Assembly (NCBI RefSeq): GCF_029522115.1
Contig: NZ_JAKWFK010000002.1
Coordinates: 372,001 to 436,000 of the forward strand
Reading direction: 5' to 3'
Origin: Trinickia sp. Y13
GTDB taxonomy: Bacteria > Pseudomonadota > Gammaproteobacteria > Burkholderiales > Burkholderiaceae
DNA length: 64,000 bases
The position numbers and the translations under genes are program-made. The notes beneath the pieces were generated by a model, which had not been told where the DNA came from, did no database searches, and worked only from the letters and a program-made list of their open reading frames with translations. This document shows positions 29,496 through 38,666 of the stretch, in pieces (the first letter of the stretch is position 1; each line of letters begins with the position of its first letter).

Positions 29496-31271
29496 ATGCT
29501 GCCTGCACACAAACAAAGTCTCGAAGCCTTGCTCGCCGCCAGCGTCAAGCAAGTTGTCACCGAAGCAAACGGCGATGCCGCCGCGGTGCCCGCCATCGCT
29601 CTGGAGCGCCCGAAGGCGGCTGCGCATGGCGACGTCGCCTGCAACGTCGCCATGCAGTTGGCTAAACCGCTGCAGAAGAACCCGCGCGAGCTCGCTCAGC
29701 GCATCGTCGACGCCCTGCTCGCCCATGAGGGCGCGAAGGACTTGATCGAGACGGCCGAGATCGCCGGTCCCGGCTTCATCAACGTGCGCCTGACGCCGCA
29801 CGCGAAGCAGGCGGTGGTCGCCGCCGTCATCGCCGAAGGCGCCGCATTCGGCCGCTCGGCGCACGCCGCGGGCAAACGCGTCTTGGTCGAGTTCGTGTCC
29901 GCCAATCCCACCGGCCCGCTGCACTTGGGCCACGGCCGGCAAGCCGCGCTCGGCGACGCCCTCGCCAACGTGCTCGCGAGCCAAGGCTACGACGTACATC
30001 GCGAGTTCTATTACAACGACGCGGGCGTGCAGATCCAGAACTTGGCGATTTCGACGCAAGCGCGCGCGAAGGGTTTGAAGCCCGGCGACGCCGGCTGGCC
30101 CGAGGCCGCTTACAACGGCGAATACATCGCCGACATCGCGCACGACTACCTGGCCGGCGAGACGGTCGCGGCCAAAGACGGCGAGCCCGTCAAAGGCACC
30201 GGCGACATCGACGATCTGGACGCCATCCGCAAGTTCGCCGTCGCCTATTTGCGCCACGAGCAGGACATGGATTTGCAAGCGTTCGGCGTCAAGTTCGACC
30301 GCTATTACCTCGAATCGTCGCTCTATACGGAAGGCCGCGTCGCCAAGACGGTCGACGCCCTGATCGCGACGGGCAAGACCTTCGAGCAAGAGGGTGCGCT
30401 GTGGCTGCGCACGACCGAATACGGCGACGACAAAGACCGCGTGATGCGCAAGTCCGACGGCACCTACACGTATTTCGTGCCCGATATCGCCTATCACGTC
30501 ACGAAGTGGGAACGCGGCTTCTCGAAGGTCATCAACGTGCAGGGCTCCGATCACCACGGCACCATTGCACGCGTGCGCGCGGGCCTGCAAGCGCTCGGCG
30601 TGGGCATCCCCGCGGGCTACCCCGACTACGTGCTGCACAAAATGGTCACCGTCATGCGCGACGGCCAGGAAGTGAAGATCTCCAAGCGCGCCGGCAGCTA
30701 TGTGACGGTGCGCGACTTGATCGAATGGTCGGGCGGCGCGCAGCCGGGGCAAGAGGCCGCGCCGGATTTGCTCGACGAAGCGACGATCCAGCGCGGTCGC
30801 GACGCCGTGCGCTTCTTCCTGATTTCGCGCAAGGCCGACACGGAGTTCGTCTTCGACGTCGATCTCGCGCTCAAGCAGAACGACGAGAACCCCGTCTACT
30901 ACGTGCAGTACGCGCACGCGCGAATCTGCTCGATTCTCGCCGAATGGAAAACGCGCTTCGGAGGCGACGAAGCCGCCTTCCCGCAGATGGACGTGTCGGC
31001 GCTCACGAGCGTGCGCGCCATGGCGCTCATGCATAAGCTCGCCGAGTACCCCGACATGCTCACGCACGCGGCCTCCGAGCTCGCACCGCACGCGATCGCG
31101 TTCTACCTGCGCGAACTCGCGGGCGAATTTCACTCGTTCTACAATGCCGAGCGCGTGCTCGTCGATGTGCAAGCCGAGCGCGACGCGCGCATCGCGCTGT
31201 TGGCGGCCACACGGCAAGTGCTCGCCAACGGTCTCGCGATGATCGGCGTTTCGGCGCCGGCCAAGATGTAA
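29496..31271 (+). CDS. argS: arginyl-tRNA synthetase
   Basis: 591-residue class I synthetase charging tRNA-Arg. The N-terminal additional domain precedes the HIGH-like motif [10 protein letters not shown] at about residue 141. The downstream MSK region is represented by [14 protein letters not shown]. The C-terminal anticodon-binding domain ends [16 protein letters not shown] possible -10, TAAAAT, lies near 29365, within the 271-bp gap shared with the DUF1840 gene. Confidence 0.96.
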   Translation: MLPAHKQSLEALLAASVKQVVTEANGDAAAVPAIALERPKAAAHGDVACNVAMQLAKPLQKNPRELAQRIVDALLAHEGAKDLIETAEIAGPGFINVRLTPHAKQAVVAAVIAEGAAFGRSAHAAGKRVLVEFVSANPTGPLHLGHGRQAALGDALANVLASQGYDVHREFYYNDAGVQIQNLAISTQARAKGLKPGDAGWPEAAYNGEYIADIAHDYLAGETVAAKDGEPVKGTGDIDDLDAIRKFAVAYLRHEQDMDLQAFGVKFDRYYLESSLYTEGRVAKTVDALIATGKTFEQEGALWLRTTEYGDDKDRVMRKSDGTYTYFVPDIAYHVTKWERGFSKVINVQGSDHHGTIARVRAGLQALGVGIPAGYPDYVLHKMVTVMRDGQEVKISKRAGSYVTVRDLIEWSGGAQPGQEAAPDLLDEATIQRGRDAVRFFLISRKADTEFVFDVDLALKQNDENPVYYVQYAHARICSILAEWKTRFGGDEAAFPQMDVSALTSVRAMALMHKLAEYPDMLTHAASELAPHAIAFYLRELAGEFHSFYNAERVLVDVQAERDARIALLAATRQVLANGLAMIGVSAPAKM

Positions 31272-31310
31272 CGTTGCGCACGTTCGCCGCGCGGCTTAAC
31301 GCACCGTCGC

Positions 31311-31316
31311 TATAAT
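31311..31316 (+). promoter_or_regulatory. candidate -10 box upstream of the SPOR-domain gene
   Basis: Perfect TATAAT about 73 bp before the SPOR gene start; no good -35. It lies 40 bp after the argS stop, so the SPOR-dsbA genes need not depend on argS transcription. Confidence 0.4.
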
Positions 31317-31388
31317 CGATGCCGCCGCCGCGCGGCATTCGCTTGGCGTGTGCCGCCCCCCGTGTTTCTTTCGCAGGTGATTCAGATA

Positions 31389-32171
31389 ATGGCAAAACCG
31401 AGCCGCACTTCGCCACGCAATCCATCCAAGCACTCGAAGCAAAGCGGGGGAACATTCCTCGGCGTCGTGCTGGGCTTGATCGTCGGCCTCGCGATCGCTG
31501 TCGTCGTCGCGCTGTACATCACGCGCGCGCCCACGCCGTTCGTGGCGAAGGTCGCGCCGAACGCGGCATCCGAGGCAGGAACGGTCGAGCAGCAGTTCGA
31601 CCCGAACCGGGCGCTGCAGGGCAAGACGCCGGGCCAGCCGGTGCCGCAGGCCGCTCAGCAACCGCCCGCCCCGCCCAATACCGCGCCGGGGCAATCGTCG
31701 GTGCAGCCGCAAGCGCCTGGCTTGCTGCAAGAGCCGCAAATCGTCGAGGTGCCGCCGTCGGGTGCGTCGAGCGCCAACGGCAACGCTCCTGCACAGCAGC
31801 AACAACAGCAGGCGCAGAACCAGCCGAACGCGGCCGCTCAGAAGAAGCCGCCTCAGGTGGCCAACGTGCCGCCGGCGGCCACGGGCAGCGCGCCGCATGC
31901 GAACAATGGCGCGCCGGCTGCGGCCGATGCGAACACGGGCTATTTCCTGCAAGTGGGCGCGTATAAGACCGCCGCCGACGCGGAGCAACAGCGTGCCCGA
32001 CTGGCCTTCCAGGGCTTCGAATCGAAGGTGTCGCAGCGCGATGCGGGCGGCGTGACGTACTATCGCGTCCGAATCGGGCCGTTCTCGAAGTTCGAGGACA
32101 TGAATTCGACGCGTCAGCGTCTGTCCGATGCAGGCATCGACACGGCTGTGATTCGCTTCGCCAAGCAGTAA
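31389..32171 (+). CDS. SPOR-domain protein (FtsN-like)
   Basis: 260 residues: basic cytoplasmic N-terminus, one membrane helix (LGVVLGLIVGLAIAVVVALYI), a long proline/glutamine/alanine linker containing a Q-run, and a C-terminal SPOR domain (GYFLQVGAYKTAADAEQQRARLAF to the end). This is the FtsN plan; SPOR domains bind denuded peptidoglycan at the septum. The ATG at 31389 follows an AGGTGA ribosome-binding site. Its position between argS and dsbA is the usual one for Burkholderia ftsN-like genes. Confidence 0.85.
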   Translation: MAKPSRTSPRNPSKHSKQSGGTFLGVVLGLIVGLAIAVVVALYITRAPTPFVAKVAPNAASEAGTVEQQFDPNRALQGKTPGQPVPQAAQQPPAPPNTAPGQSSVQPQAPGLLQEPQIVEVPPSGASSANGNAPAQQQQQQAQNQPNAAAQKKPPQVANVPPAATGSAPHANNGAPAAADANTGYFLQVGAYKTAADAEQQRARLAFQGFESKVSQRDAGGVTYYRVRIGPFSKFEDMNSTRQRLSDAGIDTAVIRFAKQ

Positions 32172-32301
32172 CCCCAATGACGGTCCTCGCCGTGCGCCAC
32201 TGAACCAATCGCGCACGGCGTGGGTCTGAACCGGCAGTGCGTCGATGCGCACACGCGCCGCGGCGCGTCGAGTAGGTGCTTCATTTCCACCTGAACCCAA
32301 C

Positions 32302-32949
32302 ATGAAAAAACTGATCCGCACGCTGTTGTTTTCCGTCAGTCTGAGTGTCCTCGGCGTGGGCTTTGCCCATGCGTCGCCCGCGGCACCCGTCGCTGGCAAG
32401 GACTACACGATTCTGAAGACGCCGCAGCCCGTCGATGTCCCGGCCGGCAAGATAGAGGTGATCGAATTCATGTGGTACGGCTGCCCGCACTGCAATGAGT
32501 TCGACCCGTATTTGGAGAAGTGGGTCAAGGCGCTGCCGCCCGATGTGGTCTTCAAGCGGGTGCCCGTTGCCTTTCGCGACGATTTCATTCCGCATTCGAA
32601 GCTCCTTCACGCGCTCGATGCGATGGGTCTCGTGCAGCAGTTGACGCCCGATATCTTCCATGAAATCCATGTCAACAAGAACTACCTGTTGACGCCGGAC
32701 GATCAAGCCAAATTCCTGGCGACGAAGGGCGTCGACTCGAAGAAATTCTTGGCCGCTTATAACTCGTTTTCGACGCAATCGTCGTTGAACCGCGATAAGC
32801 AACTGATTCAGGACTATAAGATCGACGGCGTGCCCACGATTGCAGTGCAAGGCAAGTACGAAACAGGCCCCGCCGCCACCGACAGTCTGCCGGGCACCAT
32901 CCAAGTGCTCGATTACCTCATCTCGCAGATTCGCGCGAAGAAGATGTAA
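32302..32949 (+). CDS. dsbA: thiol:disulfide interchange protein DsbA
   Basis: 215-residue periplasmic oxidase of cysteine pairs. A signal peptide (MKKLIRTLLFSVSLSVLGVG, cut after FAHA) precedes the thioredoxin fold with active site C61-P-H-C64 and the cis-proline loop DGVPTIAV. It follows the SPOR gene by 130 bp. Confidence 0.94.
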   Translation: MKKLIRTLLFSVSLSVLGVGFAHASPAAPVAGKDYTILKTPQPVDVPAGKIEVIEFMWYGCPHCNEFDPYLEKWVKALPPDVVFKRVPVAFRDDFIPHSKLLHALDAMGLVQQLTPDIFHEIHVNKNYLLTPDDQAKFLATKGVDSKKFLAAYNSFSTQSSLNRDKQLIQDYKIDGVPTIAVQGKYETGPAATDSLPGTIQVLDYLISQIRAKKM

Positions 32950-32965
32950 GCGGTTGCGCGCCGGC

Positions 32966-33736
32966 ATGACTTCATCGTTGAAGGTTTTCATCACCGGCGC
33001 GTCCAGCGGCATCGGCCTCGCACTGGCCGCGGAATATGCACGGCAAGGCGCAACGCTCGGGTTGGTTGCGCGCCGCTTCGACGCGCTGTCCGAGTTCGCT
33101 CGGCGTTTTCCTCATCTATCGATTTCGGTCTACGCGGCGGACGTACGCGACGATGCCGCGCTGGCGGATGCGGCGGCGCTATTCATCGGCGAGCACGGGT
33201 TGCCGGATGTCGTCATCGCCAATGCGGGCATCAGCAAGGGCGTTGCCACGGGGCATGGCGATCTCGCGGCGTTTCGCGAAGTCATGGACGTGAACTGCTT
33301 CGGTATGGCTGCGACGTTCGAGCCGTTTGCGAGGGCAATGAGCGAAGCGCGACGCGGCACGTTGGTCGGCATCGCGAGCGTGGCCGGCGTGCGCGGGTTG
33401 CCGGGCTCCGGCGCGTATAGCGCCTCGAAGGCGGCGGCACTGACGTACCTCGAATCGCTGCGGGTCGAAATGCGCCCGTTCGGCGTGGCCGTGGTGACGA
33501 TCGCGCCGGGTTATATCCGTACGCCGATGACCGCGCACAACCCTTACCCGATGCCGTTTCTGATGGACGCGGAGCGCTTTGCCCGCAGGGCTGCCGGCGC
33601 GATTGCTCGGAAGCGGCGATTCGCCGTCTTCCCTTGGCCGATGCGGCTCGTCGCGATGCTGCTGCGGTGCTTGCCGCGCTGGATGTATGATCGGGTCTTC
33701 GAGAAAGCACCGCGTAAGCCTCGGGCGGTGGGGTAG
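32966..33736 (+). CDS. short-chain dehydrogenase/reductase
   Basis: 256-residue SDR with the dinucleotide motif TGASSGIG, the NAG motif (VIANAGISKG) and the active site YSASK. The C-terminus (RFAVFPWPMRLVAMLLRCLPRWM) is hydrophobic and could associate with the membrane, as in the related YbbO-type SDRs. It starts 16 bp after dsbA. The substrate is unknown. Confidence 0.87.
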   Translation: MTSSLKVFITGASSGIGLALAAEYARQGATLGLVARRFDALSEFARRFPHLSISVYAADVRDDAALADAAALFIGEHGLPDVVIANAGISKGVATGHGDLAAFREVMDVNCFGMAATFEPFARAMSEARRGTLVGIASVAGVRGLPGSGAYSASKAAALTYLESLRVEMRPFGVAVVTIAPGYIRTPMTAHNPYPMPFLMDAERFARRAAGAIARKRRFAVFPWPMRLVAMLLRCLPRWMYDRVFEKAPRKPRAVG

Positions 33737-33795
33737 AGGAACCGCCCTCGATCCGAAGTACCATTCCCCGCTTCATCCCCAATGCGTGCCATCCC

Positions 33796-34617
33796 ATGAG
33801 CCGAATCGATGCCGCCGGAGTCGAACATCCGCGCGCGAGCAATAACGCCCGCATCGTCTCCCTCGTCCCCAGCATCACCGAACTCCTATTCGCATTGGGG
33901 CTAGGCGAGCGCATCGTAGGTCGCACGGGGTTTTGCGTGCATCCGCGCGACGCCGTGCGCGCCGTTCCCAAGGTGGGCGGCACCAAAGCAGTCAAACTCG
34001 ATGCCGTGCGCGCACTCGCGCCGACCCACGTCATCGTCAACATCGACGAAAACGAAAAGCCCACGATCGACGCGCTCGCCGAGTTCGTTCCGCATGTCAT
34101 CGTCACGCACCCTCTCGCTGCGCACGATAACCTCTCGCTCTACGCCATGCTCGGCGCGATCTTCGGCCGAGAACAGGCAGCGCAAAGCCTAGGCGGGGCG
34201 CTGTCCTCACGGCTCGATGCCATCGCACACGCGCCCTGGCCCGAGCGGCGCGTGCTTTACGTCATCTGGCGCGATCCTTGGATGACGATCGCGCGCGACA
34301 CCTATATTTCTTCGATGCTTCGCCTCGTCAACTGGCACACTTGGCCCGACATCGAAGGCGGCTACACCGGCGGCAACCGCTACCCTACGTTCGATTTCGA
34401 CGACCCTGCCCTCGCCAGCGTCGAGCGCATCCTGCTCTCGTCCGAGCCGTATCGCTTCACCGCGAAGCATCGCGACGAACTGGCCGCGGACGCACGGCTC
34501 GCGGGCAAGACCGTGCAACTCATCGACGGTGAACTGACCTCGTGGTACGGCTCGCGCGCAATCGAGGGCATCGACTACTTGCGAGGACTTGCCGAAGCGG
34601 TAGCACGCGGCATTTAG
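33796..34617 (+). CDS. BtuF-like helical-backbone metal receptor family protein
   Basis: 273 residues with two lobes of the periplasmic-binding fold: RIVSLVPSITELLFALGLGERIVGRTGFC, then THVIVNIDENEKPTIDALAEF and the second lobe (RVLYVIWRDPWMTIARDTY). This class binds cobalamin or ferric chelates. Unlike BtuF, the visible N-terminus (MSRIDAAGVEHPRASNN) has no signal peptide, and no in-frame upstream start supplies one within the 59-bp gap. No btuC/btuD genes are nearby, although the cobalamin enzyme MetH is in the window. Confidence 0.8.
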   Translation: MSRIDAAGVEHPRASNNARIVSLVPSITELLFALGLGERIVGRTGFCVHPRDAVRAVPKVGGTKAVKLDAVRALAPTHVIVNIDENEKPTIDALAEFVPHVIVTHPLAAHDNLSLYAMLGAIFGREQAAQSLGGALSSRLDAIAHAPWPERRVLYVIWRDPWMTIARDTYISSMLRLVNWHTWPDIEGGYTGGNRYPTFDFDDPALASVERILLSSEPYRFTAKHRDELAADARLAGKTVQLIDGELTSWYGSRAIEGIDYLRGLAEAVARGI

Positions 34618-34662
34618 CGCACGCGCGTCATGGGAGCCGATGCGGGTCGACTCGCGCTGCGT

Positions 34663-34750
34663 CGCTCATCGGTTCATCGGTTCATCGGTTCATCGGTTCA
34701 TCGGTTCATCGGTTCATCGGTTCATCGGTTCATCGCCTCATCGCCTCATC
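34663..34750. repeat. tandem 8-bp repeat, unit GGTTCATC
   Basis: Eight perfect consecutive copies of GGTTCATC at 34671-34734, flanked by imperfect units CGCTCATC (34663-34670) and GCCTCATC twice (34735-34750). It is noncoding, 46 bp after the BtuF-like gene and about 160 bp before the peptide-binding protein. Pure tandem arrays of this kind change copy number by slippage. Confidence 0.97.
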
Positions 34751-34805
34751 GCCACAGCCCTTCGATCGCCAAACAATCAGCGCTCGCAGCGAGACCCCAT
34801 ATCCA

Positions 34806-34811
34806 TATAAA
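34806..34811 (+). promoter_or_regulatory. possible -10 box of the peptide-binding protein gene
   Basis: TATAAA about 100 bp before the start and 55 bp after the tandem array; the -35 is unclear. Confidence 0.3.
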
Positions 34812-34912
34812 GGGCCTATCGTTGTCGACACCGCGCGCTTGGGCTAAGCTCGTTGGCTCGACCCAGCCGCATCCACTATTTCCGGCCGTCCCTCGACCCA
34901 CTTGGAGTTTCC

Positions 34913-36496
34913 ATGCGCGTCAAACTGCTCGCCGCCACGCTCGCCGTCTTGCCCGCCCTCGCGCTCGCCAAGCCGCTCACCGTTTGCACCGAGGCGAGCC
35001 CCGACGGCTTCGATGTCGTTCAGTTCAATTCGCTCGTCACGACCAACGCCTCGGCCGATGTGATCTTCAACACGCTAGTCGACTACGACGAAGCGAACAA
35101 GAAAGTCGTGCCGTCGTTGGCCGAGAAGTGGGAAGTGAGCAGCGACGGTCTCTCCTACACGTTCCATTTGCGTCCGAACGTGGCGTTCCAAAGCACCGAT
35201 TATTTCAAGCCGACACGGCCGCTCGATGCCGACGACGTCGTCTTCACGTTTGATCGTATGCTCGACGCGGCCAACCCCTGGCACAAGGTGGCCGGCCCCA
35301 ACGGCTTCCCGCACGCGCAATCGATGGGGCTCGTGAAGCTAGTGAAAGCCGTCAAGAAGCTCGACGAGCACACGGTGCAATTCGATCTGAACGAGCCGAA
35401 CGCCACCTTCCTGCCCATGCTGACGATGGGCTTCGCCTCGATCTATTCGGCCCAGTACGCCGATCAGTTGCTCAAGGCCGGCACGCAAACCGATCTGAAC
35501 GCCAAGCCCATCGGCACCGGCCCCTTCGTCCTGAAAAGCTATACGAAGGACGCCGTGATTCGCTATGACGCCAATCCCACCTACTGGGGACCCAAGCCAA
35601 AGGTCGATCGGCTCATCTATGCGATTACGCCCGACCCGTCGGTCCGCATGCAAAAGGTCAAGGCCAACGAATGCCAGATCGCGCTCTCGCCCAAGCCAAG
35701 CGACGTTGCGCAAGCGAAGGAAAGCAAATCGCTCGCGGTCGTGCAGACACCCGCATTCATGACGGCGTTCGTCGCGCTGAACACGCAACACAAGCCGCTC
35801 GACGACGAGCGCGTGCGTCAGGCCATCAACATGGCGTTCGATCGCGCCAACTATCTGAAGGTCGTCTTTGAAAACACGGCGGCGCCGGCAGTCAATCCGT
35901 ATCCGTCCAACACGTGGAGCTACGACAAAGCGATCGCCGCTTACCCCTACGACCCGGCCAAAGCCAAAGCGCTGCTCGCGCAAGCCGGATATCCGAACGG
36001 GTTCTCGACGACGATTTGGGTGCGCCCGCAAGGCAGCGTGCTCAATCCGAAGCCCAAAGTCGGCGCGGAATTGCTGCAAGCGGATCTGGCCAAGATCGGC
36101 GTGAAAGCCGAGGTCAAGATCATCGAATGGGGCGAACTCATCAAACAAGCCAAGCAAGGCGAGCACGACATGCTGTTCATGGGCTGGGCCGGCGACAACG
36201 GCGATCCCGACAACTATCTCACGCCGCTGTTCAGTTGCAACGGCGTCAAATCGGGCATCAACTTCGCCCGCTATTGCAACGACACGCTCGATAAGCTGAT
36301 CGCGGATGCCCGATCGAAAACGGATCAAGCGGCGCGCGCCACGGACTATGAAGCGGCGCAGAAGATCATCCACGATCAAGCGCTTTGGATCCCCCTCGGC
36401 TATCCCACGGCGAGCGCCATCACTCGCAGCACCGTGACGGGCTACAAGGTCAGCGCGTTCGGCCGGCAAAACTTCGGGGCCGTATCGGTGCAATGA
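34913..36496 (+). CDS. ABC transporter peptide-binding protein (DppA-like)
   Basis: 527-residue periplasmic family 5 solute-binding protein. The signal peptide MRVKLLAATLAVLPALALA is followed by KPLTVCTEASPDGFDVVQFN; later comes the dipeptide-binding signature region (GLSYTFHLRPNVAFQST; DADDVVFTFDRML) and MGWAGDNGDPDNYLTPLFSC. These resemble DppA. No permease or ATPase genes follow, so it works with a transporter encoded elsewhere. Confidence 0.92.
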   Translation: MRVKLLAATLAVLPALALAKPLTVCTEASPDGFDVVQFNSLVTTNASADVIFNTLVDYDEANKKVVPSLAEKWEVSSDGLSYTFHLRPNVAFQSTDYFKPTRPLDADDVVFTFDRMLDAANPWHKVAGPNGFPHAQSMGLVKLVKAVKKLDEHTVQFDLNEPNATFLPMLTMGFASIYSAQYADQLLKAGTQTDLNAKPIGTGPFVLKSYTKDAVIRYDANPTYWGPKPKVDRLIYAITPDPSVRMQKVKANECQIALSPKPSDVAQAKESKSLAVVQTPAFMTAFVALNTQHKPLDDERVRQAINMAFDRANYLKVVFENTAAPAVNPYPSNTWSYDKAIAAYPYDPAKAKALLAQAGYPNGFSTTIWVRPQGSVLNPKPKVGAELLQADLAKIGVKAEVKIIEWGELIKQAKQGEHDMLFMGWAGDNGDPDNYLTPLFSCNGVKSGINFARYCNDTLDKLIADARSKTDQAARATDYEAAQKIIHDQALWIPLGYPTASAITRSTVTGYKVSAFGRQNFGAVSVQ

Positions 36497-36522
36497 CGCG
36501 GCGCGCAGGGCGTGCGCGACGA

Positions 36523-36558
36523 ACGGCGGCCCGTTGACGCTTGTCACACAGCCGCCGT
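36523..36558 (+). terminator. nested hairpin after the peptide-binding protein gene
   Basis: Outer stem ACGGCGGC / GCCGCCGT (8 bp) encloses an inner TGAC-GCTT-GTCA stem. It is 26 nt past the stop. With no U-tract it may be a 3' stabiliser or a factor-dependent end. Confidence 0.4.
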
Positions 36559-36750
36559 AACCTAGCGCACGGTCAAGCGCCGATCGGTCGACGTTCCGCA
36601 CGTGGCGTCGCGTGTTCACGCTCGCCGCCGCGTGGCGAAGCCTCGCGATGGCACGGGCGCGCCTGCCCAGGCCCAACATGGCCCGGCCTAGAGCGCGGCG
36701 CAAGTGCGCTACGGAAAACCACACGTCGATTCACGCATTACGGGGTAGTC

Positions 36751-37536
36751 ATGCGAAAACTCGGCCGCGCGGTGGCGGCTTTCACGATCTGGACCGCGGC
36801 TAGCGCCGCCTTCGCTCAATCCGCCGCGCCCGACGCCGAGGTCCCCGCCTCCGTTGCAGTCACGCCGATGCTCGTCACGCAGGTGAACGTCGCATCCGAA
36901 CCGGCAACGGCGACGCCCACCGCGCCAATCGCCGCGCCGCACTCCGGGCCCGCGCCCATCGTCGCGGTGCCGGGCGCCGTCTACGTCACTCACTTCATCG
37001 CCGCCCCGGCGGGCGCGGCGCCTTCGGGCCTGCTCGCCCGGCTGCGCGCGGCCTTGCATGCGCGCGCGGCAGGCCGGGACGCGGGACTCGTCGCCCAAGC
37101 TGTCGTCCAACGGCTCAACCATGCGGGGGTGGCCGCGCGCTACCTCGCGCCGGGAGAGCCGCCTCCCGTGACGGGATGGCTCATCGGCGGCGTCTTCCAC
37201 CTGCAAAGCGAAGCAACGGCAGCCGCTTCCGATAGCGCCGTGCCCGAGGCCGAACGGGAAGCGGCGGGCGCCGAGGTTTCCATCACCGTCGCCGATCTCG
37301 AACACAGCGCCGATACGCCGTTCGCCGTGCTCGGCGCGCCGCTCGTCGCCAGCGGCGCACAAAACGCTCAGAGCGTTCAGGGCGAGTGGCGTCCGTACGT
37401 CGTGCCGGCCAAGCTCGCCTTCGAGCGCGCCGATCGGAACACGGCCGTCGCCGCGCTCGCCCAGCAGATCGTCGATGCATTCGTCGGCAATATGACCGCG
37501 CTGCGTCAGGCCGACGCCCGCTCGATCGAGCCCTGA
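36751..37536 (+). CDS. exported DUF4410-like protein
   Basis: 261 residues with a signal peptide (MRKLGRAVAAFTIWTAASAA, cut after FAQS). The body resembles DUF4410: an initial GAVYVTHFIAAPAG strand, QAVVQRLNHAGVAARYLAPGE, and a WLIGGVFHLQSE strand that in the family is an open GxF strand. Such proteins are predicted outer-envelope proteins of unknown role. The match is from memory of the family's pattern, so it is moderate. It has no obvious partner; the 254 bp upstream show no clear promoter. Confidence 0.6.
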   Translation: MRKLGRAVAAFTIWTAASAAFAQSAAPDAEVPASVAVTPMLVTQVNVASEPATATPTAPIAAPHSGPAPIVAVPGAVYVTHFIAAPAGAAPSGLLARLRAALHARAAGRDAGLVAQAVVQRLNHAGVAARYLAPGEPPPVTGWLIGGVFHLQSEATAAASDSAVPEAEREAAGAEVSITVADLEHSADTPFAVLGAPLVASGAQNAQSVQGEWRPYVVPAKLAFERADRNTAVAALAQQIVDAFVGNMTALRQADARSIEP

Positions 37537-37552
37537 AGGCCGCCGAACGCCT

Positions 37553-37590
37553 GCGAGGGCGGGAAGGCCTGCGCTGCCTAGCGCCCTCGC
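37553..37590 (+). terminator. GC-rich hairpin after the DUF4410-like gene
   Basis: Perfect 9-bp stem GCGAGGGCG / CGCCCTCGC with a 20-nt loop that contains a further AGGC/GCCT pairing, 16 nt past the stop codon. No U-tract. Confidence 0.45.
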
Positions 37591-37733
37591 CCTCGCGTTC
37601 GCGTTCGTCCACCGCCACCGCCAAATCCCAAGCGCCAAGCCGCCCTGCGCACTTCGTGGCGGCGCCGGCGCGGCTGCACTATCCTTCAGGGCGAACGCAG
37701 CGCCGCCCCGGCGCGATTTTTTCGGAGTTGGCC

Positions 37734-38087
37734 ATGTCTTATCTGCTGTTGATCATGGAGCCGATCGGCCAGCGCGCCGAGCGCACGTCCGAGGCCTCGC
37801 ATGCCGCTTACGACACGATGGTTCGCTTTGGCGAAGCGTTGAAAGAACGCGGCGTGCTCGTCGCGGCGCAGTCGCTTGCCTCGACGCAGGAGGCCGTAAG
37901 GGTGGAGGTGCGCGACGGCGAGCGTCGCTTCATCGACGGTCCGTTCGCCGAGGCCAAGGAAATGGTTGGCGGCTTCTATCTGCTCAACTGCGAGCGAGAA
38001 GAAGACGCGCTGGCGATCGCCGTCGAATGCCCAGCGGCACAATGGTGCACGGTCGAAGTCAGACGGCTCGCGCCCTGCTACGAGTGA
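37734..38087 (+). CDS. YCII/DGPF-domain protein 1
   Basis: 117-residue YciI-like protein: MSYLLLIMEP at the N-terminus and the DGPF signature in RFIDGPFAEAKEMVGGFYLL. The ATG at 37734 is preceded by CGGAGT at a suitable distance. DGPF proteins are encoded beside ECF42 sigma factors; two occur here upstream of one. Their biochemical role is not established. The candidate ECF promoter lies downstream of this gene, so it may be expressed separately. Confidence 0.85.
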   Translation: MSYLLLIMEPIGQRAERTSEASHAAYDTMVRFGEALKERGVLVAAQSLASTQEAVRVEVRDGERRFIDGPFAEAKEMVGGFYLLNCEREEDALAIAVECPAAQWCTVEVRRLAPCYE

Positions 38088-38171
38088 GGCCCGCGGCCTT
38101 TGCCACCTCAGGCGCCGGCCATTTCGACACTTTCCGCGATTTCCCCGGTTTCCCAAAAATAGCCAAGCCGA

Positions 38172-38198
38172 TGTCGATTTGCGCTCGCTCGGTTCGTC
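38172..38198 (+). promoter_or_regulatory. candidate ECF42-type promoter
   Basis: TGTCGA (38172-38177), 17 bp, then CGTC (38195-38198), matching the TGTCGA ... CGWC pattern I recall for ECF42 group promoters. Predicted start near 38205, 45 nt before the second DGPF gene. The pattern recall is from the literature on actinobacterial ECF42 factors; extension to this proteobacterial member is inference. Confidence 0.55.
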
Positions 38199-38249
38199 GT
38201 GAAGTCAGGAGCCGGTGAGCGGTCTCCGTCAACTTCGAGGAGCGCAACG

Positions 38250-38663
38250 ATGCGATTCATGATCATGGTTCGGGCCAACGGGCAAAGCGAATCGGGCGCC
38301 ATGCCCGAGGAGAAACTGATGGCGGCGATGGCGACGTATCACGAGGAACTCGCCAAAGCGGGGGTACTGCTCGATGCGAACGGGCTGCAGCCCAGTTCCA
38401 AAGGCTGGCGCGTGCGCTATGCGGACGGCAAGCGAACCGTCATCGACGGGCCATTCGCGGAGACCAAGGAACTGATCGCCGGCTATACGCTGATCCAGGT
38501 GCGCTCGCGCGAAGAGGCGCTCGAATGGGCGCGGCGCTTCCCGGCGCCATTCGGCGAAATGGCGGAAGGCGAAATCGAGGTGCGCCCGCTGTACGAATTC
38601 GACGATTTCGAGCCGAGCGCAGCGGTCGAGCGCATTCGCGAAATCGACGCCAACCTAGGCTGA
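38250..38663 (+). CDS. YCII/DGPF-domain protein 2
   Basis: 137-residue protein, MRFMIMVRANGQSESG at the N-terminus and DGPF motif in RTVIDGPFAETKELIAGYTL. A GAGGAG ribosome-binding site precedes the ATG. The sigma factor starts 3 bp after its stop, so they are co-transcribed. It shares the DGPF core with protein 1 but is longer at the C-terminus (EVRPLYEFDDFEPSAAVERI). Confidence 0.88.
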   Translation: MRFMIMVRANGQSESGAMPEEKLMAAMATYHEELAKAGVLLDANGLQPSSKGWRVRYADGKRTVIDGPFAETKELIAGYTLIQVRSREEALEWARRFPAPFGEMAEGEIEVRPLYEFDDFEPSAAVERIREIDANLG

Positions 38664-38666
38664 ACG

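Noticed and set aside
34663-34750. CRISPR array
   Set aside because: The unit is only 8 bp with no spacers; it is a simple tandem repeat.
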